Shown here: positions 26,836 to 34,946 of the stretch, piece by piece
How positions within the stretch are numbered: position 1 is the stretch's first letter
Layout of the letters: every line of letters starts with the position of its first letter
Assembly: GCA_022072445.1 (NCBI GenBank)
Contig: JAJVHV010000016.1
Span: 310,001-374,000 of the forward strand
Direction: 5' to 3'
DNA from: Phycisphaerae bacterium
GTDB lineage: Bacteria > Planctomycetota > Phycisphaerae > UBA1845 > Fen-1342
Length of the DNA: 64,000 nucleotides
Notes under the pieces: model-generated
Seen by the model: the letters and a program-made list of their open reading frames with translations, nothing else
The model's database searches: none
What the model was told of the DNA's origin: nothing
Translations under genes and position numbers: made by a program

Positions 26836-28929
26836 ATGATGACCACCGCGCATTCGAAATCTCGTCCGCTCTTCGACCCGCCGATCGTCCGTCGAGCGCT
26901 GCTCGATTCCCTGATCAAGCTGCACCCGCGGCACCAGGTCCGCAACCCGGTGATGTTCGTGGTGCTGGTCGGGGCCGTGCTGACGCTGATCCTGTTCTTT
27001 CAGGCGCTGGGCGGTCACGGCGAGGCGTCGCCGCTGTTCATCCTGGCGATTTCGCTGTGGCTGTGGTTCACGCTGCTGTTCGCGAATTTCGCCGAGGCGA
27101 TGGCCGAAGGCCGCGGCAAGGCCCAGGCCGACACGCTGCGCAAGGCGCGGCGCGAGATCGTGGCGCACAAGCTGGCCGAGCCGCGCCGCAGCGCCGCGAT
27201 CGTGCCGACGCCCTCGACCGAGCTGCACAAGGGTGATTGTGTGCTGGTGGAAGCCGGCGCGTTCATCCCGCTCGACGGCGAAGTCATCGAGGGCGTCGCC
27301 TCGGTCGACGAGTCGGCGGTCACGGGCGAGAGCGCGCCGGTCATCCGGGAGAGCGGGGGGGATCGCAGCGCCGTGACCGGCGGCACGCGCGTCCTGTCGG
27401 ACTGGCTGGTCATCCGCATCACGTCGAACCCGGGCGAGAGCTTCATCGACCGCATGATCGGCCTGGTCGAGGGTGCCAAGCGGCAGAAGACGCCCAACGA
27501 AATCGCGCTGAACATCCTGCTGGCCGGCATGACGATCATCTTTTTGATGGCCGTGGCCACGCTGCTGCCTTTCTCGCTCTTCACGGTGACCGCGCTCGGC
27601 CACGGCGACGTGATTACCATCACGGTGCTGGTTGCGCTGCTGGTGTGCCTGATTCCGACGACGATCGGCGGCCTGCTTTCGGCGATCGGCATCGCGGGCA
27701 TGGACCGCATGATCCAGGCGAACGTCATTGCGATGTCCGGCCGCGCGGTCGAGGCGGCTGGCGACGTGGACACGCTGCTGCTCGACAAGACCGGCACGAT
27801 CACGCTCGGCAACCGCGAGGCGACCGAGTTCATCGCCGCCGACGGCGTGCGCATCGAGGAATTGGCCGACGCGGCGCAGCTTTCGTCGCTGGCCGACGAG
27901 ACGCCCGAGGGTCGCAGCATCGTTGTGCTGGCCAAGCACAAGTATGGGCTGCGCGGGCGCGACATCGAGAAGATGCACGCGCACTTCGTGCCGTTCACTG
28001 CCCAGACGCGCATGAGTGGGGTCGACATGAGCGGCACGCGCATCCGCAAGGGCGCTGCCGACGCCATTCAGCGTTTCGTCGAAGCCGAAAAGGGCGTCTT
28101 TCCGCCGAACCTGCGGAGCACGATCGACTCGATCGCCAAGAAGGGCGAGACGCCGCTGGTGGTGGCCCAGGCCGCGAATGGCGGGCCGGCGCGCGTGCTG
28201 GGGGCGGTCCGGCTGAAGGACATCGTCAAGGGCGGCATTCGCGATCGTTTTGCGCAGCTTCGCACGATGGGCATCAAGACGATCATGATCACGGGAGACA
28301 ACCCGCTGACGGCGGCGTCGATCGCCGCCGAGGCGGGCGTGGACGACTTTCTGGCCGAGGCCACGCCTGAGGCGAAGCTCAAGCTCATCCGCGAGAACCA
28401 GGCGGGCGGGCGGCTGGTGGCCATGTGCGGCGATGGGACGAATGACGCCCCGGCGCTGGCCCAGGCGGACGTGGCGGTGGCGATGAACACCGGCACTCAG
28501 GCCGCCAAGGAAGCCGGCAACATGGTCGATCTCGACAGCAATCCGACCAAGCTGATCGAGGTGGTGGAGATCGGCAAGCAACTGCTCATCACGCGCGGCG
28601 CGCTGACGACCTTCAGCATCGCCAACGACGTGTCCAAGTATTTCGCGATCATCCCGGCCGCGTTCGTGACCACCTACCCGGCCCTCGGCGCGCTGAACAT
28701 CATGGGCCTGGCGACGCCTCAGAGTGCGATCCTCTCGGCGGTGATCTTCAACGCCCTGATCATCATCGCGCTGATTCCGCTGGCGCTGCGCGGCGTGAAG
28801 TATCGCGCGGCCCGGGCACAGTCGCTGCTGAGCTGGAACCTGTTCGTCTATGGCGTCGGCGGGCTGCTGATCCCGTTCGTCGGGATCAAGCTGATCGACC
28901 TGCTGCTGGTCGCGTTGAGGTTGGCGTGA
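26836..28929 (+). CDS. kdpB: Potassium-transporting P-type ATPase subunit KdpB
   Basis: 697-residue P-type ATPase that energises K+ uptake. It has the actuator motif VTGESAP, the phosphorylation motif [10 protein letters not shown] (D317), nucleotide-binding KGA motif ([10 protein letters not shown]), [14 protein letters not shown] and [20 protein letters not shown]. All catalytic residues are present. ATG 26836 and 26839 are both possible starts. It is followed by an unusual 106-bp gap with an inverted repeat before kdpC. Confidence 0.98.
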   Translation: MMTTAHSKSRPLFDPPIVRRALLDSLIKLHPRHQVRNPVMFVVLVGAVLTLILFFQALGGHGEASPLFILAISLWLWFTLLFANFAEAMAEGRGKAQADTLRKARREIVAHKLAEPRRSAAIVPTPSTELHKGDCVLVEAGAFIPLDGEVIEGVASVDESAVTGESAPVIRESGGDRSAVTGGTRVLSDWLVIRITSNPGESFIDRMIGLVEGAKRQKTPNEIALNILLAGMTIIFLMAVATLLPFSLFTVTALGHGDVITITVLVALLVCLIPTTIGGLLSAIGIAGMDRMIQANVIAMSGRAVEAAGDVDTLLLDKTGTITLGNREATEFIAADGVRIEELADAAQLSSLADETPEGRSIVVLAKHKYGLRGRDIEKMHAHFVPFTAQTRMSGVDMSGTRIRKGAADAIQRFVEAEKGVFPPNLRSTIDSIAKKGETPLVVAQAANGGPARVLGAVRLKDIVKGGIRDRFAQLRTMGIKTIMITGDNPLTAASIAAEAGVDDFLAEATPEAKLKLIRENQAGGRLVAMCGDGTNDAPALAQADVAVAMNTGTQAAKEAGNMVDLDSNPTKLIEVVEIGKQLLITRGALTTFSIANDVSKYFAIIPAAFVTTYPALGALNIMGLATPQSAILSAVIFNALIIIALIPLALRGVKYRAARAQSLLSWNLFVYGVGGLLIPFVGIKLIDLLLVALRLA

Positions 28930-28938
28930 AGCGAGTCG

Positions 28939-29009
28939 AACCACCGAGGCGCAGGGACGCGGAGGATCGAGTCTCCGTTCTTTCTCGGTCCCTGTGTGTC
29001 TCTGTGGTT
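28939..29009. repeat. Imperfect inverted repeat between kdpB and kdpC
   Basis: Outer arms AACCAC / GTGGTT (28939-28944, 29004-29009), inner arms CAGGGAC / GTCCCTG (28952-28958, 29088-29094 equivalent at 28988-28994), with mostly paired bases between. As RNA it folds into a long interrupted hairpin. The right arm read in reverse gives an AACCACAGAGACACACAGGG-type word, a kind of intergenic repeat word that I associate with several bacterial genomes. It could reduce readthrough so that KdpC is made at a different level. Confidence 0.55.
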
Positions 29010-29035
29010 GGCTCCGCTCGAAGGGTGCAAGAACC

Positions 29036-29662
29036 GTGTTGACGCAATTACGAGTTGCCACACTGATGCTGATCGTGATGACCGTGCTGACCGGCCTGAT
29101 CTACCCGCTGGTGATTACCGGCATCGCGCAGGTCGTGTTTCCGTCGCAGGCCAACGGCAGCCTGATCGACCGGGAGGGCAAGCCACTGGCCGGCGGCGGC
29201 GCGGCGGCCGGCTCGGCGTTGATCGGCCAGCCGTTCGACGCCCCGCAATACTTCTGGGGCAGACCGTCCGCGACCGCACCATTTCCGTATCACGCCGGTG
29301 CGTCCACGGGCAGCAACTGGGCCGTCACCAACCCCTCGCAGACCGATGCGATCAAGGCCCGCGTGGCGAAGCTGCGCGAGTCGGGCATTCCCGCCGGTCA
29401 GCCGATACCCGTGGACCTTGTGACGGCCTCCGGCAGCGGGCTCGATCCGCACATCAGCGTCGCCGCGGCGCGGATTCAGATCGCCCGGGTGGCGAGCGCC
29501 CGCGGGATGAGCGAGCAGAACGTGCGGCGGCTCGTGGAGCAGCACATCGAGGCGCGGCAGTTCGGCATTTGGGGCGAGCCGCGCGTCAACGTCCTGCGCC
29601 TGAATCTGGCGCTCGACGCGGTGCGGGCCGAGTCGCGGCTGGCGGCGGTCGGCGCGCCATAG
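29036..29662 (+). CDS. kdpC: Potassium-transporting ATPase subunit KdpC
   Basis: 208-residue assembly/chaperone subunit of KdpFABC with one N-terminal membrane span ([20 protein letters not shown]) and a periplasmic domain. Family motifs: [24 protein letters not shown]-like [32 protein letters not shown] and a C-terminal [11 protein letters not shown]. Start taken as GTG at 29036 (TTG at 29039 is possible). Confidence 0.97.
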   Translation: MLTQLRVATLMLIVMTVLTGLIYPLVITGIAQVVFPSQANGSLIDREGKPLAGGGAAAGSALIGQPFDAPQYFWGRPSATAPFPYHAGASTGSNWAVTNPSQTDAIKARVAKLRESGIPAGQPIPVDLVTASGSGLDPHISVAAARIQIARVASARGMSEQNVRRLVEQHIEARQFGIWGEPRVNVLRLNLALDAVRAESRLAAVGAP

Positions 29663-29751
29663 CGGACTTCACATTTTTCGGAGCCGGCCGCGGCGCCGCG
29701 TTGACGACGCTGCCGGCCTTGGGTTTGCCCGAACCAAAATCGGGCGATGGA

Positions 29752-29913
29752 GTGACGCAGGTGCATACGCAATCGAACGCGGGACAGCCGGCCAAGCCTG
29801 GCCAGTCGCCTAAGCCGACGCAGCAGCCCAAGCCCTCGGCGCCGAGCACGACGCCGCCGAAGGGCGCGCCGGCGGTCGGGACGCCTGCTCCGCAGAAGCC
29901 CGCGACGAAGTAG
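29752..29913 (+). CDS. Possible short Pro/Lys-rich peptide
   Basis: The 334-bp gap between kdpC and the outer-membrane protein holds a 53-codon frame beginning GTG (VTQVHTQSNAGQPAKPGQSP) and rich in Pro, Lys, Gln and Thr. Codon use is GC-rich like its neighbours, but the ribosome site is weak and the composition is simple. The frame stays open upstream without a better start. It may be a real cell-wall or envelope-associated peptide or a non-coding stretch. Confidence 0.3.
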   Translation: MTQVHTQSNAGQPAKPGQSPKPTQQPKPSAPSTTPPKGAPAVGTPAPQKPATK

Positions 29914-29996
29914 CGCGGCAGATTTCGGCTGAAGGGGCGGTGAGCCACGGCTCGCCGCCCCGAGCGGCCCTCGCTCCACGGCACGAACGGTGACCC

Positions 29997-30965
29997 ATGC
30001 GGCAACACGGTTGCTTATTCAGCTTCGCAATCATCAGCATCGCACTGTCGGGATCCGCTGCGGCGCAGGAAGCCGCTACGACTCGGCTCGCAGCGGGGCC
30101 CGCGTCCGAGCGCCCCTTCCATCTGGGCTACGTCGAGGAGCAGCCGAAGAAGGAGGACGCGGTCGGGAAGGCCGACGAGTCGAAGCACGGATTCTGGTTC
30201 TTTGATCGAACGACGACGCCCGGCCCGATGAGCAGCGATCGACCAGGCTTCTCGGACAGCTACGCGCTTGTGCCGCGCGGCTACTCGCACCTCGAGTTCG
30301 GCTACAGCTTCTACTACGACCGTGAGCAATCCACACGCATCCAGAACCACACGCTGGGCGAATTCTCGCTACGCACCGGCTTGACCGACGAGTTCGAGCT
30401 GCGCATCAAGTGGGCTGGCTATTCGTTCGCGGAATCACTGTTCGAGGATTCGAGCCGCTGGGCCGGCCGCCACATCATGACGAAAGACCATGACGACGGC
30501 GGGACCGACATGAGCGTCGGCTTCAAGTCGCCGCTGCTCAAGCAGGACGGGCTGATCCCCAACCTATCCATCATTCCCGCCATCTCGCTGCCGACCGGCA
30601 CGAGCACGAAGGGAACCGGCGACGTTGACCCGGAAGTCCGGCTGGCGTGGAATTACGCCCTGAACGACAGGTGGTCGCTATACGGCGTCGGGCTCGCAAC
30701 CGTGCTGAGTGACGCCGATGGCCGGTTCTTCCAGACCGGCGCATCGCTGGCCACGTACTACCAGTTCACGCCGAATCTGGGCGGGTTTGTCGAGTACTAC
30801 GGGCTGTACCCCAGCACCCACCATACGGACTGCCAGCACAACATCGACTTCGGCCCGGTGATCCTGATCAACGACAACTTCCAGATCGACATCCGCGCCG
30901 GCTTCGGCCTGAACGAAGAGGCGCCCGACTTCGTCGCCGGTATCGGCTTCTGCTTCCGCTTCTAA
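29997..30965 (+). CDS. Outer-membrane beta-barrel protein (MetA-pathway-like transporter)
   Basis: 322 residues with a signal peptide (CLFSFAIISIALSGSAAAQ). The mature part has alternating beta-strands ending in Phe (FVAGIGFCFRF), as in outer-membrane proteins. The motif MSSDRPGFSDSYALVPRGYS and LRTGLTDEFELRIKWAGYS match the Phenol_MetA_deg/transporter family (PF13557-like). It lies between kdpC and kdpD, so it may provide an outer-membrane path for K+ or act in sensing. Assignment of family is by motif recognition. Confidence 0.78.
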   Translation: MRQHGCLFSFAIISIALSGSAAAQEAATTRLAAGPASERPFHLGYVEEQPKKEDAVGKADESKHGFWFFDRTTTPGPMSSDRPGFSDSYALVPRGYSHLEFGYSFYYDREQSTRIQNHTLGEFSLRTGLTDEFELRIKWAGYSFAESLFEDSSRWAGRHIMTKDHDDGGTDMSVGFKSPLLKQDGLIPNLSIIPAISLPTGTSTKGTGDVDPEVRLAWNYALNDRWSLYGVGLATVLSDADGRFFQTGASLATYYQFTPNLGGFVEYYGLYPSTHHTDCQHNIDFGPVILINDNFQIDIRAGFGLNEEAPDFVAGIGFCFRF

Positions 30966-30990
30966 AGTTCCCGCCGGGCAGGCGCGTGCC

Positions 30991-31260
30991 ATGAATGCAC
31001 TTCCACTCATCGCCGTGTGGTTTCCATCCGGGTCGCTCGCTCCTGCCGTGCCGGTGGGAAGTCCGATCATCCTGGCACTTGGCTTGGCGGCCGTGTTCCT
31101 CTCGGCGATGCCGTTCCGCCGCCGGCAGCGCGGCACCCGAGTCAGTCGGCTCGGAACGGACTCCGGTCGTGTAGAACCCGGGCAGCCGCCGTGCGCTTCC
31201 ATGCGTTTCTGCCCGCGCTGCGGTCAACCGCTTGAGTCGCGGATCGAATTTGCGGGCTGA
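30991..31260 (+). CDS. Possible small membrane protein with CPRC motif
   Basis: 89-codon frame with one hydrophobic segment (SPIILALGLAAVFLSAMPF), a basic stretch (FRRRQRG) and a C-terminal half zinc ribbon (RFCPRCGQPLES). Only one CXXC pair is present. The ribosome site is modest. It sits in the kdp operon between the barrel gene and a 31-residue peptide. It could be real or a chance frame. Confidence 0.35.
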   Translation: MNALPLIAVWFPSGSLAPAVPVGSPIILALGLAAVFLSAMPFRRRQRGTRVSRLGTDSGRVEPGQPPCASMRFCPRCGQPLESRIEFAG

Positions 31261-31294
31261 GTTCCATAGTCATCACAAGCATAGGAGTCACATC

Positions 31295-31390
31295 GTGTTT
31301 TGGATCGACGTGCTGTTTCAGGTCATCGTGTACGTTCTGACGGGGTTCCTTGCGCAGTTCCTGCCGGCGACGCAGGTCCAGCTCGTGTAG
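31295..31390 (+). CDS. 31-residue membrane peptide before kdpD
   Basis: Short frame starting GTG with an excellent ribosome site (AGGAG, 9 bases upstream): MFWIDVLFQVIVYVLTGFLA followed by QFLPATQVQLV. One hydrophobic helix. It is followed 81 bp later by kdpD. The tight SD and position suggest a real peptide, possibly a modulator of Kdp or of KdpD. Confidence 0.55.
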   Translation: MFWIDVLFQVIVYVLTGFLAQFLPATQVQLV

Positions 31391-31471
31391 AAGGGCGCCG
31401 TCGCACGGAGCGCGCCCGCGGCGCGACGAGGCGTCGGCAGCGCGATCCATCAGGCGTAGAATGGAGGCGTG

Positions 31472-34222
31472 ATGGATCAACGTCCTGATCCCGATGCCCT
31501 GCTCGCCCGCGCCCAGGCGGAAGCGGCTCAGCCGCGCCGCGGCCGGCTGAAGATCTTCTTCGGCATGAGCGCGGGCGTCGGCAAGACCTACGCCATGCTC
31601 CAGGAAGCGCAGGAGCGGCGGCGGTCGGGCAGCGACGTCGTCGCCGGCTACATCGAAACGCACAAACGCCCCGAGACCGACGCCCTCAAGCAGGGTCTCG
31701 AGGAGTTGCCGCCGCGCTGGGTCGAGTATCGCGGCATGCGGCTGCGCGAGTTCGACCTGGACGCGGCGCTGGCGCGCAAACCGGGGCTGATTCTGGTGGA
31801 CGAGCTGGCGCATACGAACACGGTCGAGGGCGACGGTGCCACAGGGGGCTTGCGGCACGCCAAGCGGTATCAGGACGTGCTGGAGCTGCTCGATTCGGGC
31901 ATCGACGTCTACACGACCGTCAACGTTCAGCACATCGAATCGCTCAACGACGTGGTCGCGCAGATCACCGGCATTCCCGTCAAGGAAACCGTGCCCGATT
32001 CGATCATCGAGCGCGCCGACGAGATCGAGCTGGTCGATATTCCGCCCGACGATCTGCTCCAGCGGCTGCGCGAAGGCAGGGTGTACGTCGCCGACCAGGT
32101 GCAGCGCGCCGTCTCGCAGTTCTTTCGCCGCGAAAACCTCGTCGCCCTGCGCGAGCTGGCACTGCGCGAGACGGCGGCCCGCGTCGGCGAGCAGGTCCGC
32201 GTCGAGCGCGCCGGCCGTGGCGAAACGCGGCCTTGGGCGACCGCCGAGCGGATTCTCGTCTGCGTCGGCCCAAGTCCGCTCTCGGCCCGCGTGATCCGCA
32301 TCGCCCGCCGCATGGCCGCCGCGGCCCAGGCCGAGTGGATCGCGGCGAGTGTCGAGACGCCCGGCCAATCGGAGCTCGGCGCCGCGCAGGTCCGGCGCAA
32401 TCTGAAACTGGCCGAGCGCTTGGGGGCCGAGCCGACAATGCTCACGGGCGAGCGCGTCGTGGATGAAATCCTGGCGTACGCGGTGCGGCATAACATGACG
32501 AAAATCGTCGTCGGCAAGCCGACGCTGCCGCGCTGGCGCGAGTGGCTGCGCGGCTCGATCGTGGATGAGCTGATCCGCCGCAGCGGCGAGATCGACGTGC
32601 ACGTGGTCAAGGGCGAGCCGGACGACGTGGTAGGGGCGCGGCCCCGCGCAGCCCGTCGAGCCGGCTGGCGCGAGTACGCGATGGCGGCGGCCGTCATGGG
32701 CGCCTGCACAATTCTGGCGGCACTCGCGTTCCCGTACATTTCAGCCGTCAACGTGACCATGATCTACCTGGCGGGCGTCGTGCTGGTCGCCACGCGGCAC
32801 TCGCTGGGACCCTCGGCGCTGGCCTCGGTGTCGGCGGCGCTGCTGTTCGACTTCCTGTTCACGTCGCCCTACTACTCATTTGCCATCTCCGACATCCAGT
32901 ACGTGATCGCGTGCCTCGTGCTGCTCGCCACAGCGCTGGTCATCAGCGGCCTCACGCAGCGCGTTCGCCGACAGAACGAGGCCGCGCGCACCCGCTATGT
33001 CCGCACGGCGGCGCTCTACTTCATGAGCCGCCAGCTCGCCGCCGCCGCCGGTGCAGACTCGCTGGCGCGCGTCGCGGCCAAACACGTGGCGGACGTCTTC
33101 TTGGGCGAGTCGGCGATTCTGGTCCCCGACTCGGAGCTCCGGCTCGCCGTCAGCGCTCAATCGGGCGGCTTTGCCGTCGAGACGACCAACGAACGCGCCG
33201 CCGCACAGTGGGTCTTCGAGCACAGAAAGTGGGCCGGCTGGAGCACGGACACGCTGCCCTCGTCCCAGGCGATCTACCTGCCGCTGGTTGCGTCCGGGAA
33301 GTCGCTCGGCGTGCTTGCCCTGCGCCCCCGGCAGCCGGAAGCTCTGCTGGAACCGGATCAGCGGCACATGCTGGAGACGTTTGCGACCCAACTGGCCATC
33401 GCGCTGGAGCGTGCCGCGCTGGCGACTGAGGCCGAAGCCGCCCGGCGGCAGGCTGAGGCCGAGAACATCCGCAGCTCGTTGCTGAGCTGCGTGTCGCACG
33501 ACCTTCGCACGCCGTTGGCCGCGATCGCCGGAGCGGCCAGCGCCCTGGTCGAGGGTTCGCAACAACTGAGCGATGCGATGCAACGCGAACTGGCGCAGTC
33601 CATCGCCGACGAGGCGGGCCGGCTGAACCAGCTGGTCGGCAAGCTGCTGGACATGACGCGACTCGAGTCGGCCGGCTTCCGCGTGCAGAAGGACTGGTAC
33701 CCGCTCGACGAGCTGGTGGGAGCCGCGCTCACGCGCCTTGGCTCCACCCTGCGGCGGCATCGTGTCAACACCGAAATCCCGGACAGCCTGCCGCTCATGC
33801 ACGTCGACGGCCCGCTGATCGAGGAGCTGCTTGGCAACCTGCTGGAGAACGCGGCACGCTATTCGCCACCCGGGTCGACGATCACGGTTCGAGCGGCGGC
33901 GGTCCCGGGCGGCGTCCGGACGGCGGTGCTCGATGACGGGCCGGGGCTACAGCCGGGCACCGAAAAGGAGATTTTCCGGCGCTTCGTACGCTTCCGCCCG
34001 CCCAGCGATCGACAGGGCACGGGCCTGGGTCTGGCGATCTGCGAGGCGGTGGTCCGGCTGCACGGCGGAGAAATCGAAGCGCAGAACCGGGCGGAGGGAG
34101 GCGCGCAGTTCTGGTTCACGCTACCGCACGGCCCGAGTGCGCCGCCCGATCTCTCCGGCATGGATGTGCTCCACACGCGATCCGGTCCGCGTGACACCCA
34201 TGCGTCGGAGGCGACGTTGTGA
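31472..34222 (+). CDS. kdpD: Osmosensitive K+ channel sensor histidine kinase KdpD
   Basis: 916-residue sensor kinase for kdp expression. Domains in order: KdpD N-terminal domain (Walker A FFGMSAGVGKTYA, K38; DELAHTNTVEGDG with a small insertion relative to E. coli), Usp-like domain (about 250-375), a group of four membrane spans (about 405-500), GAF domain (520-650), HisKA with SCVSHDLRTPLAAIAG (H676), and HATPase (LLENAARYSPPG; DDGPGLQPG; GTGLGLAICEAVV). ATG 31472 was preferred over GTG 31469 because of the GGAGG spacing. It overlaps kdpE by four bases. Confidence 0.97.
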   Translation: MDQRPDPDALLARAQAEAAQPRRGRLKIFFGMSAGVGKTYAMLQEAQERRRSGSDVVAGYIETHKRPETDALKQGLEELPPRWVEYRGMRLREFDLDAALARKPGLILVDELAHTNTVEGDGATGGLRHAKRYQDVLELLDSGIDVYTTVNVQHIESLNDVVAQITGIPVKETVPDSIIERADEIELVDIPPDDLLQRLREGRVYVADQVQRAVSQFFRRENLVALRELALRETAARVGEQVRVERAGRGETRPWATAERILVCVGPSPLSARVIRIARRMAAAAQAEWIAASVETPGQSELGAAQVRRNLKLAERLGAEPTMLTGERVVDEILAYAVRHNMTKIVVGKPTLPRWREWLRGSIVDELIRRSGEIDVHVVKGEPDDVVGARPRAARRAGWREYAMAAAVMGACTILAALAFPYISAVNVTMIYLAGVVLVATRHSLGPSALASVSAALLFDFLFTSPYYSFAISDIQYVIACLVLLATALVISGLTQRVRRQNEAARTRYVRTAALYFMSRQLAAAAGADSLARVAAKHVADVFLGESAILVPDSELRLAVSAQSGGFAVETTNERAAAQWVFEHRKWAGWSTDTLPSSQAIYLPLVASGKSLGVLALRPRQPEALLEPDQRHMLETFATQLAIALERAALATEAEAARRQAEAENIRSSLLSCVSHDLRTPLAAIAGAASALVEGSQQLSDAMQRELAQSIADEAGRLNQLVGKLLDMTRLESAGFRVQKDWYPLDELVGAALTRLGSTLRRHRVNTEIPDSLPLMHVDGPLIEELLGNLLENAARYSPPGSTITVRAAAVPGGVRTAVLDDGPGLQPGTEKEIFRRFVRFRPPSDRQGTGLGLAICEAVVRLHGGEIEAQNRAEGGAQFWFTLPHGPSAPPDLSGMDVLHTRSGPRDTHASEATL

Positions 34223-34920
34223 CCGCCGCAGCCGCCAGCGTGCTGCTTGTGGAGGATGAGCTGCCGATTCGCCGATTCCTTCGCCCCGCGATCGACGCCG
34301 CCGGCTGGCGCCTGATCGAGGCCGACACCGGGCAGCGCGGCATGCTCGAGGCCTCGCAGGTCCGGCCGGACGTGATCATCCTCGATCTGGGCTTGCCGGA
34401 CATCGACGGGATCGAAGTTGTCCGGCGCATGCGCGAATGGTCGGCGGTGCCGATCATCATCCTCTCGGCGCGCGGCCAGGAGAACGACAAGATCGCGGCG
34501 CTCGACGCGGGCGCCGACGACTATGTCCAGAAACCGTTCGGCGTCGCGGAGCTGATCGCCCGCATCCGAGTCGCACTGCGGCACGCGGCCGCGCGGGTGC
34601 AACCCTCGGCCGACATGACGATCGTCGCGGGGGACATTGCCATCGACCTGGTCCGGCGGACGGTGACGCGGAGTGGCGCGAGCGTGCATCTCACGCCGCT
34701 GGAGTACAAGCTGCTGACGACGCTGGCGCGGAACGCGGGGCTGGTGATGACGCATCGGCAACTGCTTCGCGAAGTCTGGGGCGCCGGCCACGCCGAGGAC
34801 TCGACCTACCTGCGCATGTTCGTGCGGCAACTCCGCCAGAAGCTCGAGGACAACCCGACACAACCCAAGCACCTGATCACGGAAGTGGGCGTTGGCTACC
34901 GGCTCGTCGTCGAACGATAG
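34219..34920 (+). CDS. kdpE: KDP operon response regulator KdpE
   Basis: 233-residue OmpR-family regulator, partner of KdpD. The receiver domain has acidic pocket VEDE, phospho-acceptor D56 in VIILDLGLPDIDG, and the switch Lys in YVQKPFG. The C-terminal winged helix has LTPLEYKLLTTLARNAG, VWGAGHAEDSTYLRMFVRQL and GVGYRLV. Start GTG overlaps the kdpD stop. It probably activates the kdp promoter upstream of 24850. Confidence 0.97.
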   Translation: MTAAAASVLLVEDELPIRRFLRPAIDAAGWRLIEADTGQRGMLEASQVRPDVIILDLGLPDIDGIEVVRRMREWSAVPIIILSARGQENDKIAALDAGADDYVQKPFGVAELIARIRVALRHAAARVQPSADMTIVAGDIAIDLVRRTVTRSGASVHLTPLEYKLLTTLARNAGLVMTHRQLLREVWGAGHAEDSTYLRMFVRQLRQKLEDNPTQPKHLITEVGVGYRLVVER

Positions 34921-34946
34921 GCTGCTCGCGGCAGGCCGTGCCGTGG

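Noticed and set aside
26773-29061. A long open frame antisense to kdpB
   Set aside because: Shadow of kdpB; composition is Arg/Asp/His-rich and without domains.
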